Source: Phytoseiulus persimilis (taxonomy: Eukaryota; Arthropoda; Arachnida; Mesostigmata; Phytoseiidae). Taken from it: a stretch of 64,000 bases of DNA. Under the pieces are notes generated by a model. The model was not told the DNA's origin and ran no database searches. It saw only the letters and a program-made list of their open reading frames with translations. The stretch is taken from assembly GCA_037576195.1 (NCBI GenBank), contig CM075103.1, positions 12,400,001-12,464,000 on the forward strand. Direction: 5' to 3'. A program made the translations under genes and the position numbers. How positions within the stretch are numbered: the first letter of the stretch is position 1; each line of letters begins with the position of its first letter. Below, in pieces: positions 23,911 to 35,274 of this stretch.

Positions 23911-26900
23911 GCGTTGAATCGTCCACTTCAGGCGACTAATTCTTCACAGAATGCGGTTGACAAAATTGCCGGGCGGTCATGGGAGAGAAAGCGAACTATA
24001 GCCGTTCTGCCCTCATCTTGATTCTCATCCTAGATTCTCACGCTTCCCAAGCTCGTTTGGCCTATGTAAGTATCTCCGCGTAGAAACGACGTCTGCATCG
24101 AGAATGACACGCATCATTCGCTTCCGACTCGCTGGATGAAAGACGGCAACCTCAGCCGGGAAATGTTTTTTCGGAACGAATCAGCCATCCTGGTGCTGTT
24201 TTCAGTCAGCCGCAGCATCGTTCAGCGGCTCCATTTAGGCACCGGAGCAATTCTCGCTCACGATTATCTCCTCTCGAGTTGCGGGGAGCGACCACCACTA
24301 ATCGACTTAATGCTGCGACCAGGTAAGTCTCGGTAATCCCGCCGCGTGGTGTTCCGCGTGGCTCAGGTTTGGGGTCGCCGGCTCCTAACCGTGGAAAATC
24401 TCGGGTCGGATTCGCGAGAGCGGCTAAAACCCGCTGGAACGTTTGGGAGGTCGCGTCTTGAAATGATCGTCGCCAGGTCGATTCAGGCGCTGCGGGAGCA
24501 GCCTCCTATTCCGCATCCGACAGATTTGTTGCGGGAGCGGAATTAATTTGAGAAGGGACGCACGCTCCGTGACGCCAGATTGCCAAGCTCGGTTGGTCGG
24601 CAGGTTTCCGACCCGAGGAGGGACAGGGGAATTCGGTTTCTGGCTTCGCGGGCCTCACTTTGATCGCCTGTCTGCAGTCACCGGGATCCCCCGAAAAGAG
24701 AGAAAAAAAAAAAAAAAAAAGATCCTAAGCCAGAAAGTGCTGTGTGACGGATGTCAATCCGGCTCGATGATGGGTGCGCGATCCGATACTCTACAATTCG
24801 ACGCGGGGGAGACAGTTTTTTCATGTCTTCCGACTCGCATAATTACTGTCGACGTGGAAACAGCTCCCAGGCTCGAATGGCTCGGCGAATCCCCTGTCGG
24901 AAAATCGTGCTCCGTCAGTCGTGACAGGAGATCGAAGTTATCTGAGAAGGCTGCTCACGCACTCATTTGGCACAGGAACGGTGCAGCCAGCTCGAGAACG
25001 GAGACCAACTTTTCGAGATGTGGACGATGGGAGGGTGGGCGATTTCCCAAGTTTGTCACATGATACTGTGGAGAAATGGATTTCCGATGAAAACAGGGTT
25101 CGTCATCTGCGGGTTGAGAACCATGAGCCTTCCGGTGTCGAAACTTTCCGAGGCTGTAACGAGCGATCTCAGGGCCAGCTGCTGATTTCCGTCCACTGCA
25201 GAGACCATCACGACCTCCAGCTCTGGTCTCCTTGAATCTCTACCTCGATCTTGGGGCAGTGCAGTTCATTATTCACAAATCGACACTGCTAACACGTTTG
25301 TTACTCGTCCTTGAGACTAAAGAGGCTCTCCGTTTTTCCAAAAGAGCGCCGGCGGAGCTCTATATCGCCTCAGAATACGCGAAGAGCTCCAGAGAGGTCC
25401 TATCCCGCTAACTCGAGCTCTTGGCTTCTCGCAAAGCCCCGATCACCGAGAACTGTGGTCCTCGCTCTGGTCATTCGAGAAGAAAGAATGAATCCACTTC
25501 GGTTCCCACTTGAATGGCATCGGAACCGTTGAGAGCATCTGCGTCGAAAATAATCCCGCCTTTCCGAGAGAATTCCCAGTCTACTGCGATCCAACGAATG
25601 AGAAATCCCAAAGCGTGAGTCATCGCTTCCTGGTGGAATTCTTCGGATCTCATGCACCGCGACCCTCACTTTTTTTACGAGAAAAACTCCGAACGAAACC
25701 CGTGCACTCCGGCACACGGAAATAGGAGACTACTCCGCTCGCTCGTTTGCCCCACCAGTCTCGACTTCTTGACCGTTCGGCAGGTCGCATCGCCCACGTC
25801 ATTTTAGAATATTGCGGCACGTGGGACCATTCGAGTAGCTCCGAGGTCGGCCACGGGATCTCCCTTTGTGTAACTCCGAGAATGTTTTTCCGGAGCTCCG
25901 GTATCACTCCGGCCGATTAGGGATTTCCGGGAGAATGCTTCTTCTCCGTTCGATTGATCCCTCCGACTGCCAGCGGAGAGATCTTGATATCGAGTGCCTG
26001 ATAGAACCTCCAATCCGATCCCTGACATCCATCCAACTATTCCATGATAAGATGGAACATTGCGATACCCGAAGGACAATTTGAATCTTCACTCCATCAG
26101 AGAGCGAGAACGAAGGGCCGGTCGGACGACTGCGGCGGAATCACTGCGGAAGATCCGATCTTGACTGATTCATTACCATGGAAAAGCGTCAATCGCGGAG
26201 TTATCGAATCGGTGAAAGATTGCTCAGTAGATCCAACAACGGGCCTTACCACATATATCTGCAGTGAACATTCGATGCAATGTTAACCTGAACGGGAGCT
26301 GAGAAAGCATTGGGGATAGGTGAACTCAATTATTCTGGGGGGCGTCTAGGGAATCTTACATCAGTGCACCCATTCCCCTCCGCGGGGCGCAGGAGGATTC
26401 AATCGACATGATGTTACCAATCGTCCCCCGAGACCTCAGAAGAAATCCTCGAAGGAGTTGGAAAGTTCCATTCGTTGTCGAAATTTTTCCCAGGAGAATT
26501 TTTGTCGCATGAACGTAATAACCGGTCACAACTCGGAGTTTGCTGATTCTGTTACGGATGAACAGTTGAAATACCGATGCTCAGTAAGTGGCGTTGCTCG
26601 GAAGAAATCCAAGTCATTTTCGACATGTCGGAGGAACCTATCGACTCCTCGTGGAACCCAATATGGCGAAAATATCCGCCATTTTTCGATAGCAACTTTC
26701 TCGCTCGGTCTTTCACGAACTCAGATGATTCCGTTTTGTCGACCGTGTGTACACCCTGAGAAACACCCGTTCTGCCAATATGTTCCTCGCATGGACTGAA
26801 TGCTTTCCGAATGTGACATGGACAGGGTGATTACTATTTGAAGATTCCAGCATTCAGACATCCGGAGAGGTCAGTCGACTCTGGGCAGCGAACTGAGGGC

Positions 26901-29900
26901 TCCATTCCCTTCGATAGGTACAAGACAGCGACCAGCGGCCTCACTCCTTCCGAACATTAGTTTCGGAATTGGATGTTCGCTCTCTAATCAGCTAGCCCTT
27001 ACCTCGCGGAAGAGCTCAAGACGCCGATGGTGAAATCTCTTTTGTGGCACCTGGTCGCGGGACGCGGGGTTTCCTAGAAGCATTTCGGCAATGTTGGTAT
27101 GCCAAGGCCGGTGGCAGACCACGAGGGGTCGAAGCGCCGCCAACGCATGGATGATCTTCAGCTGATCGTCACACCGAAGGCTCCCGATCGATGACACCCG
27201 TGGAGTCTCTGCGCTCAATTTGATCCGCCGTGAATCAATTGAGGCTCGTTATTCGAGGTTCCTGAGCTCTTCAGCCGTGTGTACTGGAGCAATCACGCTC
27301 CGACAGACAAGAAGTCCGTGGTCATGGCCTGGAATCGACAGCTCTAGGAATTTGCAACACCGGGTGATAATCGCCGATTCAGCTGCGAACACTGTTGTCA
27401 ATATCCACACTCCCTCTTTGCTCGAATTTCGTCGGACTCGCGGGCAATGAGCTAGCGAGGGCTTTTCGTTCGTATTGAATCACAGTCACGGCGTGAACGC
27501 TCAGCGCCATTTGTTTGTTCAGCTTCACCTTTCTCAAAACTCTTTAATCCGGCTCCTCTGTTCCCTTTTGTGGAAGGTGGCCGCCCTCTAAGCCGATTGA
27601 ATTTCGAATACGAAGCTTTCTCACCGCGTGCCGCGAGTTTTTCCCAGATTAAGCTTTTGTGTCCCTGCGTGGCGTGGGAATTCGACAACGGCTGCCACTC
27701 GATCGTTGTCGGTTCAAGTCCGCTCCGGATAGAGAGAACGGAAGTTCAGTATATTCTACGCGGACCCGAAACCTCGATGCTGTTTGTGATCCGAGGCAAA
27801 ATCGTCGGTTGAGCTCCGACGTTCCCCAGTGTTGAAAGCGTGGCTGGTGGGAACGGAAGCGGGGACTCGATTCCGGAGGAAAACACTTCCGAAAGCCATG
27901 TGGGATCCCATATTGCAACTTGCATGAAAACGGCTTCCACGACAGAGGTCGCTGTTTCAACTTCCGGCCCCATGATCCGCTCCTCGTTTTGAATCGGAGG
28001 AAAAAGATCGGACAGGCCACCCCAGGAGCGGACGTGTGGCGCTCCGGGGGAACGGCTCCGGGAATCCTCTGGAAAGGATGGTGACCGGCGGATTCCTGGG
28101 GGGGACAACTTTTCAACAATCTCGTTCGACGCCAAAGATTTGAGCGACCACGCCGCTGCCGAGGAGAAGGACTTCAACAGACGGTGAGACTGCTGTTCCT
28201 TCGAGGAGAGCTCAACAATGGCAGAACCTCGGTTCGGCGGTGTCTTTTCAGGTGGAAGCAGCGAGTGACGGAGAATGTCACGCTGGCAAGAAGTCGTTGA
28301 ACGTAGCGGACCATCACGCCGGGTCCTGCAGCCTGCATGTTGGACGACTCGTTCGCTTTCCTGGAGAGCCGCGTTCGTCGTGCAGTCGGAACCGAGGCAG
28401 CGGATGTGCTCCGTCTTGGGAGAAAGACGCTGCGTCGGCTCCAGGGAAGCGGAGGAGATGTCTCCTCACTTCGGGCGGCCCAACGCCGCAAACAAACTTC
28501 GAATGGATCAGTGAACTACAAATCCCTCATCACACAGTCTCAGACATGGATGCAATCCTCCCGCGGATCGCGGACAACCGAGCGCAGGTTTCGATAGGAG
28601 TCTTCCGGACATCTTTCTCGTTTCCGCGGAATCCACCGAGCATGTAACCGAAGCAATTCGAAGCGGGGCGCAAGTGACGATTATCCCGTTTCCAGGTGTC
28701 GGCGTTCCTTCTCCTATCTTTTCGGGGGCTGCAGAGTCTCGCTCCATGGATTTCAGCCCAAATCACGTCGCTCCCTCGAAGTCGAGAATCCGATTCGTTT
28801 CCCTCCGCGGGAATCCGCTCAGTTGTAGATGTTTTGGCTCATAACGAGCGTCTCGCGATGTCCGAACCGCGTGGCTCTGCCAAATTCCTCGTTATTCCTG
28901 TCGGATGCAACGCTCCATCGACGACTGGCCGAAGATAGATCCTGGGAATGCTGCTGGGAGCCAACAGGTTGGCTGGGATATTTCCCCGTTCGGCTCGGGA
29001 GCTTTCCCGCAACTGATTTCCAGCACGGCAAACACTCGAGGCCGCCCGCGCGCGTTCCCGGCACCGTTGACGTAGCAACTCACCTGGCCAAGTTTTCCTC
29101 CTCCTCGAGCGTGGTAACTCTCCTGGAAACACTTGAGCCACCGCCGTCGTTGTCGTCGGCGGCATCGTCGAACTGCACTTCGCGAGACGCACTAAATTCC
29201 CCGATTGAATCGAGTCGAACGTGGAAAGACATTTCAGATTGCGTTAAGGAACGTCAGCGCTGGCAGGACACCTCACGCTCAGCACGTCTAACATACCACC
29301 CTCGGGGTCGGAGAACGATCGGGCTGATCTACTCCATGCACAGGGTCGAACTGTCTGAGGATTCGCGTGCTGGCTCCACCACGCTGTTGAGAACCTTAGG
29401 AGAGAGTTCCGGGAACCCGTCAGGAAAGGGATTTGCCGGAGATGTGTGGCGTAACAGCCCAACAGGTCGTCTTCCAGCCGGGTTTTCGGCTCGAGCGGAC
29501 GCGTCTCGTTGGCCGCTAGCGTTTTCCTCGTTATTCCCGTGATTTCTCGACAGAAAAACTCAGTCCCTCCGAGGAGGTGGGTATCGTCACTTTCTTGTGC
29601 TCGAATAATGAATTAATAATCAATCCAATACCACGACGGCGGCGCCGCCATCCGCGTTCGTGTTAAGGTAGGCTGATGAAAGTGTTTGCATGTCACGCGA
29701 TCTCCCACAACAATCATGAGACAAGCCCTTCGGTTGAGATGCGCGGAGCTAACGGCCGGTGAACAACAGCGATCTTTTTCGGACCCCCCCCCCTCCCGCC
29801 AGTGAGGAGGGAGTTGGGCGGTCTCACAAGAAGCAAGAAAGGAGTCGCGGGATTCCAGACTCTGTTCGGGACAGACGTCTGCCGCTTCCGGGTCTTGCGG

Positions 29901-30079
29901 GTTCCGTCATGTTTGGAGATTGTGACTCTGCGACCGTGTTCTCTCGGTTCCCCGCTGCAAGAGGTCTCCCGCGATTGGGTCCCCCCCCCCCCGAACAGAT
30001 TCTGAACTCTATTTCCTCCCGGTTCCGCTCCAGGCTTCAGTCCAACGAGTTGAGTGGGCCTTTAGGCCTACTGTTTCGG
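23911..30079. other. no recognisable gene; poly-A and poly-C runs
   Basis: Contains a run of 18 A at 24703-24720, a run of 10 C at 29784-29793 and a run of 12 C at 29981-29992. An 8-bp perfect hairpin (CGACAACG and CGTTGTCG) lies at 27683-27711, and the palindrome GGCGGCGCCGCC near 29640. The longest ORFs (plus strand 28829-29542 with 237 codons, and 29759-30430 with 223 codons) are rich in S, R, P and L and resemble no family. Stretches of frame at 28490-28647 and 28790-28938 look more protein-like but are separated by stops. Confidence 0.4.
24703..24720 (+). repeat. A18 homopolymer
   Basis: Eighteen consecutive A following CCGAAAAGAGAG. A poly-A tail of a retroposed sequence is possible, but no flanking direct duplication longer than a few bases (GATCC on both sides) is visible and no retroposed body is recognised upstream. 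Confidence 0.85.
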
Positions 30080-31066
30080 TTTGCATTGCAGCCGATCGGA
30101 TACACAAGCACGTATGTTCACCTTCATTTCAGCGGTGATTTTCTCGTGCTCACAGATCATCTTCGGTTTGCGCTTTCCCATGGTCTCAGGATTTTCTTCG
30201 ACCCTCTCAGATCCTTCGGTGTTGCATTTGGGCGAGCTCCTGCTGAGAGCATTTCTCCTCCTCTGATTCCAGAACCACGTGTGGGTCGGTTTCGAGGGCC
30301 CCGCATCGGGCACATTTCCTATCGATCGAAGTATCGCGAGCGTGTTGCTTGGTCCCGATTTGGAGCATCCTCGCCCTCGAGAGGGCCAAGAGACGATTGC
30401 CTCGCGAGTTATGGCGCAATCCCGCTGTGAGAGCTCTCGTCTCTTCGGATTGCCGATATGGGCCCGATGTCGATTTGGACTCCATGTGCTGTTTTCATCC
30501 GGAGTCTGATTTGTCTTGCACGCTTGTTTTGTGTTTGTTGTTGAATATGCTCCACATGGGTGCACCTGATTCATTTTTGATCGTTCCGAGGTGTTTGCGA
30601 GTCGAACGCAGCTCTCGATGTTTCGAAACTTCTGGTCGCTCGCCACTCATTCGCTTACACTTTGTTTCTCGCGGCCTCTTCAGCCGCAGGGACGAGTCTT
30701 GGTCATCTTTCTAAAACGCTGCAGCCGATTGGAATCGATGTTGAGATGAGTTTCTCTGTCGGATACGTCTTTGCGCACCGGGTGTCATCTATTTCGTCTG
30801 TTCTCCCTCATTCCCTCGAACAAGTGCAACATTCTGCCGGTCGCCTACCCGGTCTTGAAGGAGCTCCTTTCGAGTTCTTCTTCGATGAACTTTTTCGCTA
30901 CTGTGAACTGTGGTATTTCTTCGAGCCAGCTCCCCGCGTCTCTTTGTCTGACTTCCATGTGGGCCCTCAGTCGTCTTGGTGGAGTGATCACTGCGCTGCA
31001 ATAAGTGAGTTGCGGGATGACAAAGTGCGACTGATACTCATGAAGCTGATCCCCGAGCTGACTGAT
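30080..31066 (-). pseudogene. decayed R2/R4-like non-LTR retrotransposon, C-terminal part
   Basis: Three pieces in the right order on the minus strand resemble the C-terminal half of retrotransposons with a restriction-like endonuclease. First, 31066-30845 reads HFVIPQLTYCSAVI, then RRLRAHMEVRQRDAGSWLEE, like the thumb segment after the reverse transcriptase, where an LP, an LR..D..VR and a WL.LP pattern recur. Second, 30485-30262 contains LLALSRARMLQIG and then CARCGALETDPHVV, like the CCHC zinc finger, with the fourth Cys replaced by Ser. Third, from about 30181 the frame reads GKRKPKMICEHEKITAEMKV, like the RKPD...D catalytic region, with Lys for Asp. The distance of about 195 codons between thumb and finger fits the family. 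Frameshifts, stops and lost catalytic residues show it is dead. No YADD-type active site is found upstream, so it is 5' truncated or rearranged. Confidence 0.55.
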
Positions 31067-31112
31067 TCATTTCCGTCTCATATCTACTCAGCTCGGCTCT
31101 ACGCTCGGGGAA

Positions 31113-31660
31113 GTGAACGACGCGCCTCGCATCGAGGAGTCCTTGAGCCTGCACAAAGCCATGGAAAGCATCACTTATTTTTCTGTCGTGTTAAGCAGTT
31201 ATCCCAACATCGAAAAGCCATCTGCCCGAGATCTCTATTCACATGCCTGGAAACGGGCATCGAACCTCGATTCAGACATTACCGAAGTCACCTACCCCCT
31301 GGAGCTCTCCGAGCTTGCACTTCCAACCGATCTCGACGGATCTCAAGGGGGAGCCAAGAGAACTGACAATGCGAGGATTGAATTCCAGGATCACTACGAA
31401 TACAAGGAACGAATACTACGGAATGAAAATGAGCAACGAACCGAACCACCTATGCCAGCAGGAAGAAGACTGGAAGAGGAAGGCACCCAATACGCTGCAA
31501 GAGTACACGCCAAAGCCATGTGGACTTTCGACCCATTCGAATTAATAAGGTTCCAATGGAAAGTCACTGGGGTGTCCTAAATGACGTGAGGGGATTCCGC
31601 GCTGGCATCGAGGGCAACGAGGCAGCAGACAGCAATGTTCGTCAGAACACAGGTCGCAGC
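31113..31660 (+). pseudogene. RNase H domain fragment of a non-LTR retrotransposon
   Basis: The clear motif is at 31604-31630, reading RAGIEGNEAADSNVRQ in context. It matches the H-x-GI-x-GNE-x-AD element that carries the last catalytic Asp of retrotransposon RNase H domains, with Arg-Ala where the His is expected. Upstream in the same frame, MESHWGVLNDV may be a remnant of the usual W-(V/I)-P-x-H approach. In another frame TDLDGS at 31326-31343 could be a disrupted TDGS start of the domain, about 90 codons away, which is the normal distance. Several stops intervene. The orientation is opposite to the R2-like remnant next to it, so it belongs to a different element. Jockey- or I-like clades usually carry this domain. 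Confidence 0.5.
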
Positions 31661-32942
31661 GGGAAAATGGGCTTTGGAAATCGCCGGACGTAAATTTGCC
31701 TACGAGTTCGTACTAGGAGACATGGATGGTCGACCATCGAAGCCAGAGGGGCTCAAAGCAAGATCCGCTTGTTCGCACGAATAAGTGCGATGGATCTCAC
31801 CAGGTGGCCAAGGATAATTCAATCCATGATAGCTACTGAGAATATCCACTTTGGAGCGAATCGTAGACTCAGACTCTTGAACAGGAAATGATCACGCTCG
31901 GAGCTATTCAGAAGATTGGATTTGACTAAGGAATGTGGTGGTACATGGAGGGATACGAGAATGAACCTTGAAAAATGATATATATGTACAATAACAATGA
32001 ACAAATAAATGTCAGTAAAACATCGGGGGATCAATAAATAATCATACCATAACGGAGATATGAGATGGGTGATGACAGCTATTCCGCTTATTTGTCGGAA
32101 ACAGATCTGCCCGGAGTAGTAATCTTGTTTCCAAATGGATATGCGCGTATCAATTCGCGATTCGGCGCTTCGTTTGGCTCCGGAGACTCAATATGCTCAT
32201 CGAAAAAAATCTGGAACATTGCCGTCGCGAACTACGTTTTCGGTTTCAGACCATTCGATCGCAATACTACGATGTTTGTGAAGAGGCTACCGGACACTTG
32301 ACATGGCCGGACATCGACACCCATTTTATGAATTCAACTGCTTTCAAAAATTCTGGAGAGCGTCGCCACACAAGTCGAATGAGAGATTTTTTCATCCGGC
32401 AAAATATTCATGGGAGCCCATTCAGCACATCAGAAACAAGGTCAAAGGCTACGAAGAGCCGAAAATTCCGTCCCATGTATGACGAAGCACAATCCGGCTG
32501 TAACATCAGGACCCTCGATGAAACTCACTCCGTTGCATGGCCTCGACATATTATTGACTCATATTGACAAAAACGGTTCAGAACGGTGACAGCGAGGATC
32601 CGTCGCCCGTCTTCGGGCATAGTCCTCTCCACCTTTTCTATCTTACCGCGACCCGAAAAATATGGCGCCGGTCCTCTTAACTCCTAATCCTTCATCAAGG
32701 AACCGAGCCTTCGGACACGATTTTCCTCATCCATCTCTGCCATTCGTCCACTTCACGGCGGAACTCAGTGCACGGTGGTATGCTGTCAGCGTGTGCGCCG
32801 AGAGTCCATGTCTGGCGTAATCGGCGACACGCCATGCGGACCATGATCCGAGTGCCCACCAGGTGTGGGAGACAAGCTCTTCTCTCAAGATCCCCGCGAC
32901 GCGTCAACCCTACGCGTTATCCAAGCGATAACGTTGATCGGC
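31661..32942. other. unassigned sequence, possible 3' end of the RNase H-bearing element
   Basis: Between 31960 and 32040 the plus strand is AT-rich and contains AACAAATAAATG and ATCAATAAATAA, which could be poly-A signals of the element upstream. At 32065-32301 and 32193-32567 two overlapping plus-strand ORFs look protein-like, for example LPGVVILFPNGYARI and RRELRFRFQTIRSQYYDV, but I cannot place them in a family. A gag-like protein of a decayed element is possible. Confidence 0.3.
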
Positions 32943-33334
32943 AGGGGTAGGGGACAGATCACAAGAGCTGTAGGCGAACAACGGTAACCCAACACTTCGT
33001 GCGGGAACCCGATGTGATCGATGGTTTCACTCGTTGCTCTATCGATTGCTGCAGGCATTCGCCGGCCACGCCGCGGACGGGGACGGCAGCAGCTTCAGCC
33101 CGTTCCGTGAGCAATGAGAGAGCCGTAATGGTCGAAAGATGGTGGTGACCATTCAAACGGCAGCGTCGCGCATTCGAATGATAATAATTCACGTCGCTGA
33201 TTATGTGATGTTCATTGTTTCGGGATCGGCACATTCTTCCGTCACAAAATGAAATCGCATCCTTACATAAGATTTTGCTGTAGAATGCTGATGAATACTC
33301 ATCTCACCCATTGTCTCCATTTCTGTTTTAACTA

Positions 33335-33595
33335 CCAGTAGATGAAATCAACTCTTCGACTTCGGTGCGAGCCGAATCTATTGTTAGCACCTCAAATTTC
33401 GACGTCTAGCTCCCTGTAGATACTCGTCAACGTAAGCCCAGTCAACCGATCGTTCGTTACGTTCAGTCGGCGTAGCGTGGAGAATGATCGTTCGGCGCGT
33501 GCGTTACTGACCACAAAAACGGCAAGACCTTCGAGCGATTCGCGAAACTGTTGCTAGGTGCGATACTTGAAATCCTCTTCCTTCACATTGGTCAT
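33335..33595 (-). pseudogene. hAT transposase C-terminal dimerisation region, degenerate
   Basis: Read on the minus strand, about 87 codons contain VVSNARAERSFSTLRRLNV, then RLTGLTLTSIYRELDVEI, a TGA, and RFGSHRSRRVDFIYW. This matches the hAT C-terminal (dimerisation) signature: N-A-x-x-ERSFS-x-L-(R/K)-x-(I/L), RL-x-GL-x-L-x-x-I-(H/Y)-R-(E/D), then an R(R)-x-DF end. A TAG upstream (after FKYRT) and the TGA inside the domain make it a pseudogene. The catalytic core is not recognisable further upstream on this strand. CAGGGGTAGGGGACAGATC at 32943 has the CAGGG start typical of many hAT ends and sits where the 3' end could lie, but no partner or 8-bp duplication was found. The family call is firm; the boundary is only a guess. 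Confidence 0.85.
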
Positions 33596-35193
33596 GCTTT
33601 CCTCAAAGCGAAGATACGCCCCTTCCACGAGGATGGAATCGCAAAGTAGTGAGCGAAAAACCGTGATGCCCGGAAGAACGAGAGCGCTACGGTCGGAATG
33701 GGATCCCGGATCCTTCCGGGCTCAGGCTGAATCTGACCAGCACCCGCGATAGGATCGTGAGCCGGAATCATGAAACTCAAATCCTCTCTGTCGGTTGATG
33801 AGCCCCTATTTTCCGTCATAGGCCGAATCAGATGGAGACGAAACCCTTGTGACATCTCTAAATGTTCCCAATGGCACTCCGCCGTGGAGAAAGCCCCCGT
33901 TCAAGCTCACTGATGAGAGACCGATTGTGGTTGGGCGGCGTGCCGGCGAAACTGAGGCATGGCGCTCAGCCCTGTCCGTTGGCTTCAGGGATCGAGATCC
34001 AGGAGGAATGAGCTCCTTTCAGAATTCCGAGCCCATTGAGTTCACGGAGCACATAACGACTCCTCAGGTTTCCGGATTTCATGACTGATGATCGCTTGCG
34101 GATGTTACCCATCCGATAATCCAGGGAAATGAGCCAATGGCGAGGCTCTAATTGTAGCCTCCACGAACTTGTCGCGGTTGCCAGGCAGCGGCCGCAACAC
34201 TCAAGCCCCGTTTTCGTTCCGTGGAGAGAGCAGCTCAACGCGCGAAAATTGCAATGGAGGAAAGTGACAATGTTGACGCGAGAAAGTCCGAGAATTGGCC
34301 AAATCAACGGCTTTGTCGCTTAAGTCCACTTTGTTGAGAGCCTGCACTTCTCCCGCGTTTCGACTTCTCCCGGCTCACAGAGAGTTCATCAAGCAGAAAA
34401 GTTTCGCGTCTGTGAAACCCATAGCGGAAGTCTAGATCAGACTCATGGCATTCTTTCTTTAAACTGCCCAGGATTTAGATTCCGAGTTTTTTTCAGTTAC
34501 TTAGTTTCCGGAAGAGATGTCGGGAATTACGTGCTTCGCAGAAGGGTCCGCCGCGCTGTATGACTCCACTCGGTTCGGCGTGCTTGGGTGCAGATGCGCG
34601 CCCGGGTGTGAGCCCCAAGAGCCGCAGCAGGGAAAAAATCACTGCCGAAGGCAGATACCTGCATTGAGCATGTTGTCGTTCATCTAAGTACGTATGTGCA
34701 CTGAGGGAGAGCCTTCCGAGTGATCTCTTCGCAGGGAAGTAAGCCAGCAGATAAGCAGGCAGACAGCCAGGCGGGTCTTGCTTCCTTTCCAAACGACGAA
34801 ATCGAATCAATTAATTGCCTGTGCTACGGCGACGATAAAAAAAGAAAAATTAGCGAGGAGACAGGATGGAACAGAGAGATGCGCGGAATTGAGTTAGTCC
34901 CCCAACAAATCGCAAGCTCCGCTCCCCTCCTCTGAACATTCGTCTCGGCTCTTCTTTTCTATTCCTCTTCTCGATTCATGCATGTTGTTGCCAGTCGGCA
35001 TACAATTAGTTCCTTCGCGAGCCAGTGAGTCCTGTTTCCGGCTCGTAACCGGCAGCCGATGTCGGGAGGGATTTCTCATCGACAAGCACCCCACACACGA
35101 GAAGAGATCATCGTCGGTGATTCTTTCAGCCTGTAAGATACTCGGCGAAGCATCTTGGGATGAGTCAAGCAAACTTCTCTGTTGGGAGTACCG
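33596..35193. other. unassigned, possibly the rest of the hAT element
   Basis: If the hAT element was full length, its upstream coding part would lie here on the minus strand. I see only short, shifted ORFs and no DDE-type motif or BED finger, so that part is deleted or unrecognisable. No other gene is visible. Confidence 0.35.
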
Positions 35194-35274
35194 ATCCAAA
35201 GCAGTGGTTTTCAAGCTCCACGCCTCACCGACCGCCGACCTCAACTGACCCCGTTGAGAAACACTGATCTAGAG
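35194..35274. mobile_element. 65-bp hAT-type micro-element with 8-bp target duplication
   Basis: The core at 35202-35266 starts CAGTGGTTTTCAAG and ends CTTGAG-like as CCGTTGAGAAACACTG. The reverse complement of the right end starts CAGTGTTTCTCAACGG, so the ends are inverted repeats of the CAGTGGTTCTCAA type used by many hAT elements. The flanks ATCCAAAG (35194-35201) and ATCTAGAG (35267-35274) agree at 6 of 8 positions, as expected for an aged 8-bp hAT duplication. At 65 bp it is little more than two ends joined together. The decayed hAT transposase lies 1.6 kb away, but I cannot show that the two belong to one family. Confidence 0.6.

Noticed and set aside
24660-24730. A18 run as the tail of a processed retrocopy
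   Set aside because: No target duplication beyond five bases and no recognisable body upstream.
27640-27730. GGTTCAAGTCC as a tRNA T arm
   Set aside because: The adjacent 8-bp hairpin cannot be an anticodon arm in the right place, and the T stem and acceptor stem do not pair.
29759-30430. 223-codon plus-strand ORF
   Set aside because: It runs antisense to the R2-like remnant, begins in a poly-C run and shows no domain, so it is probably a shadow frame.
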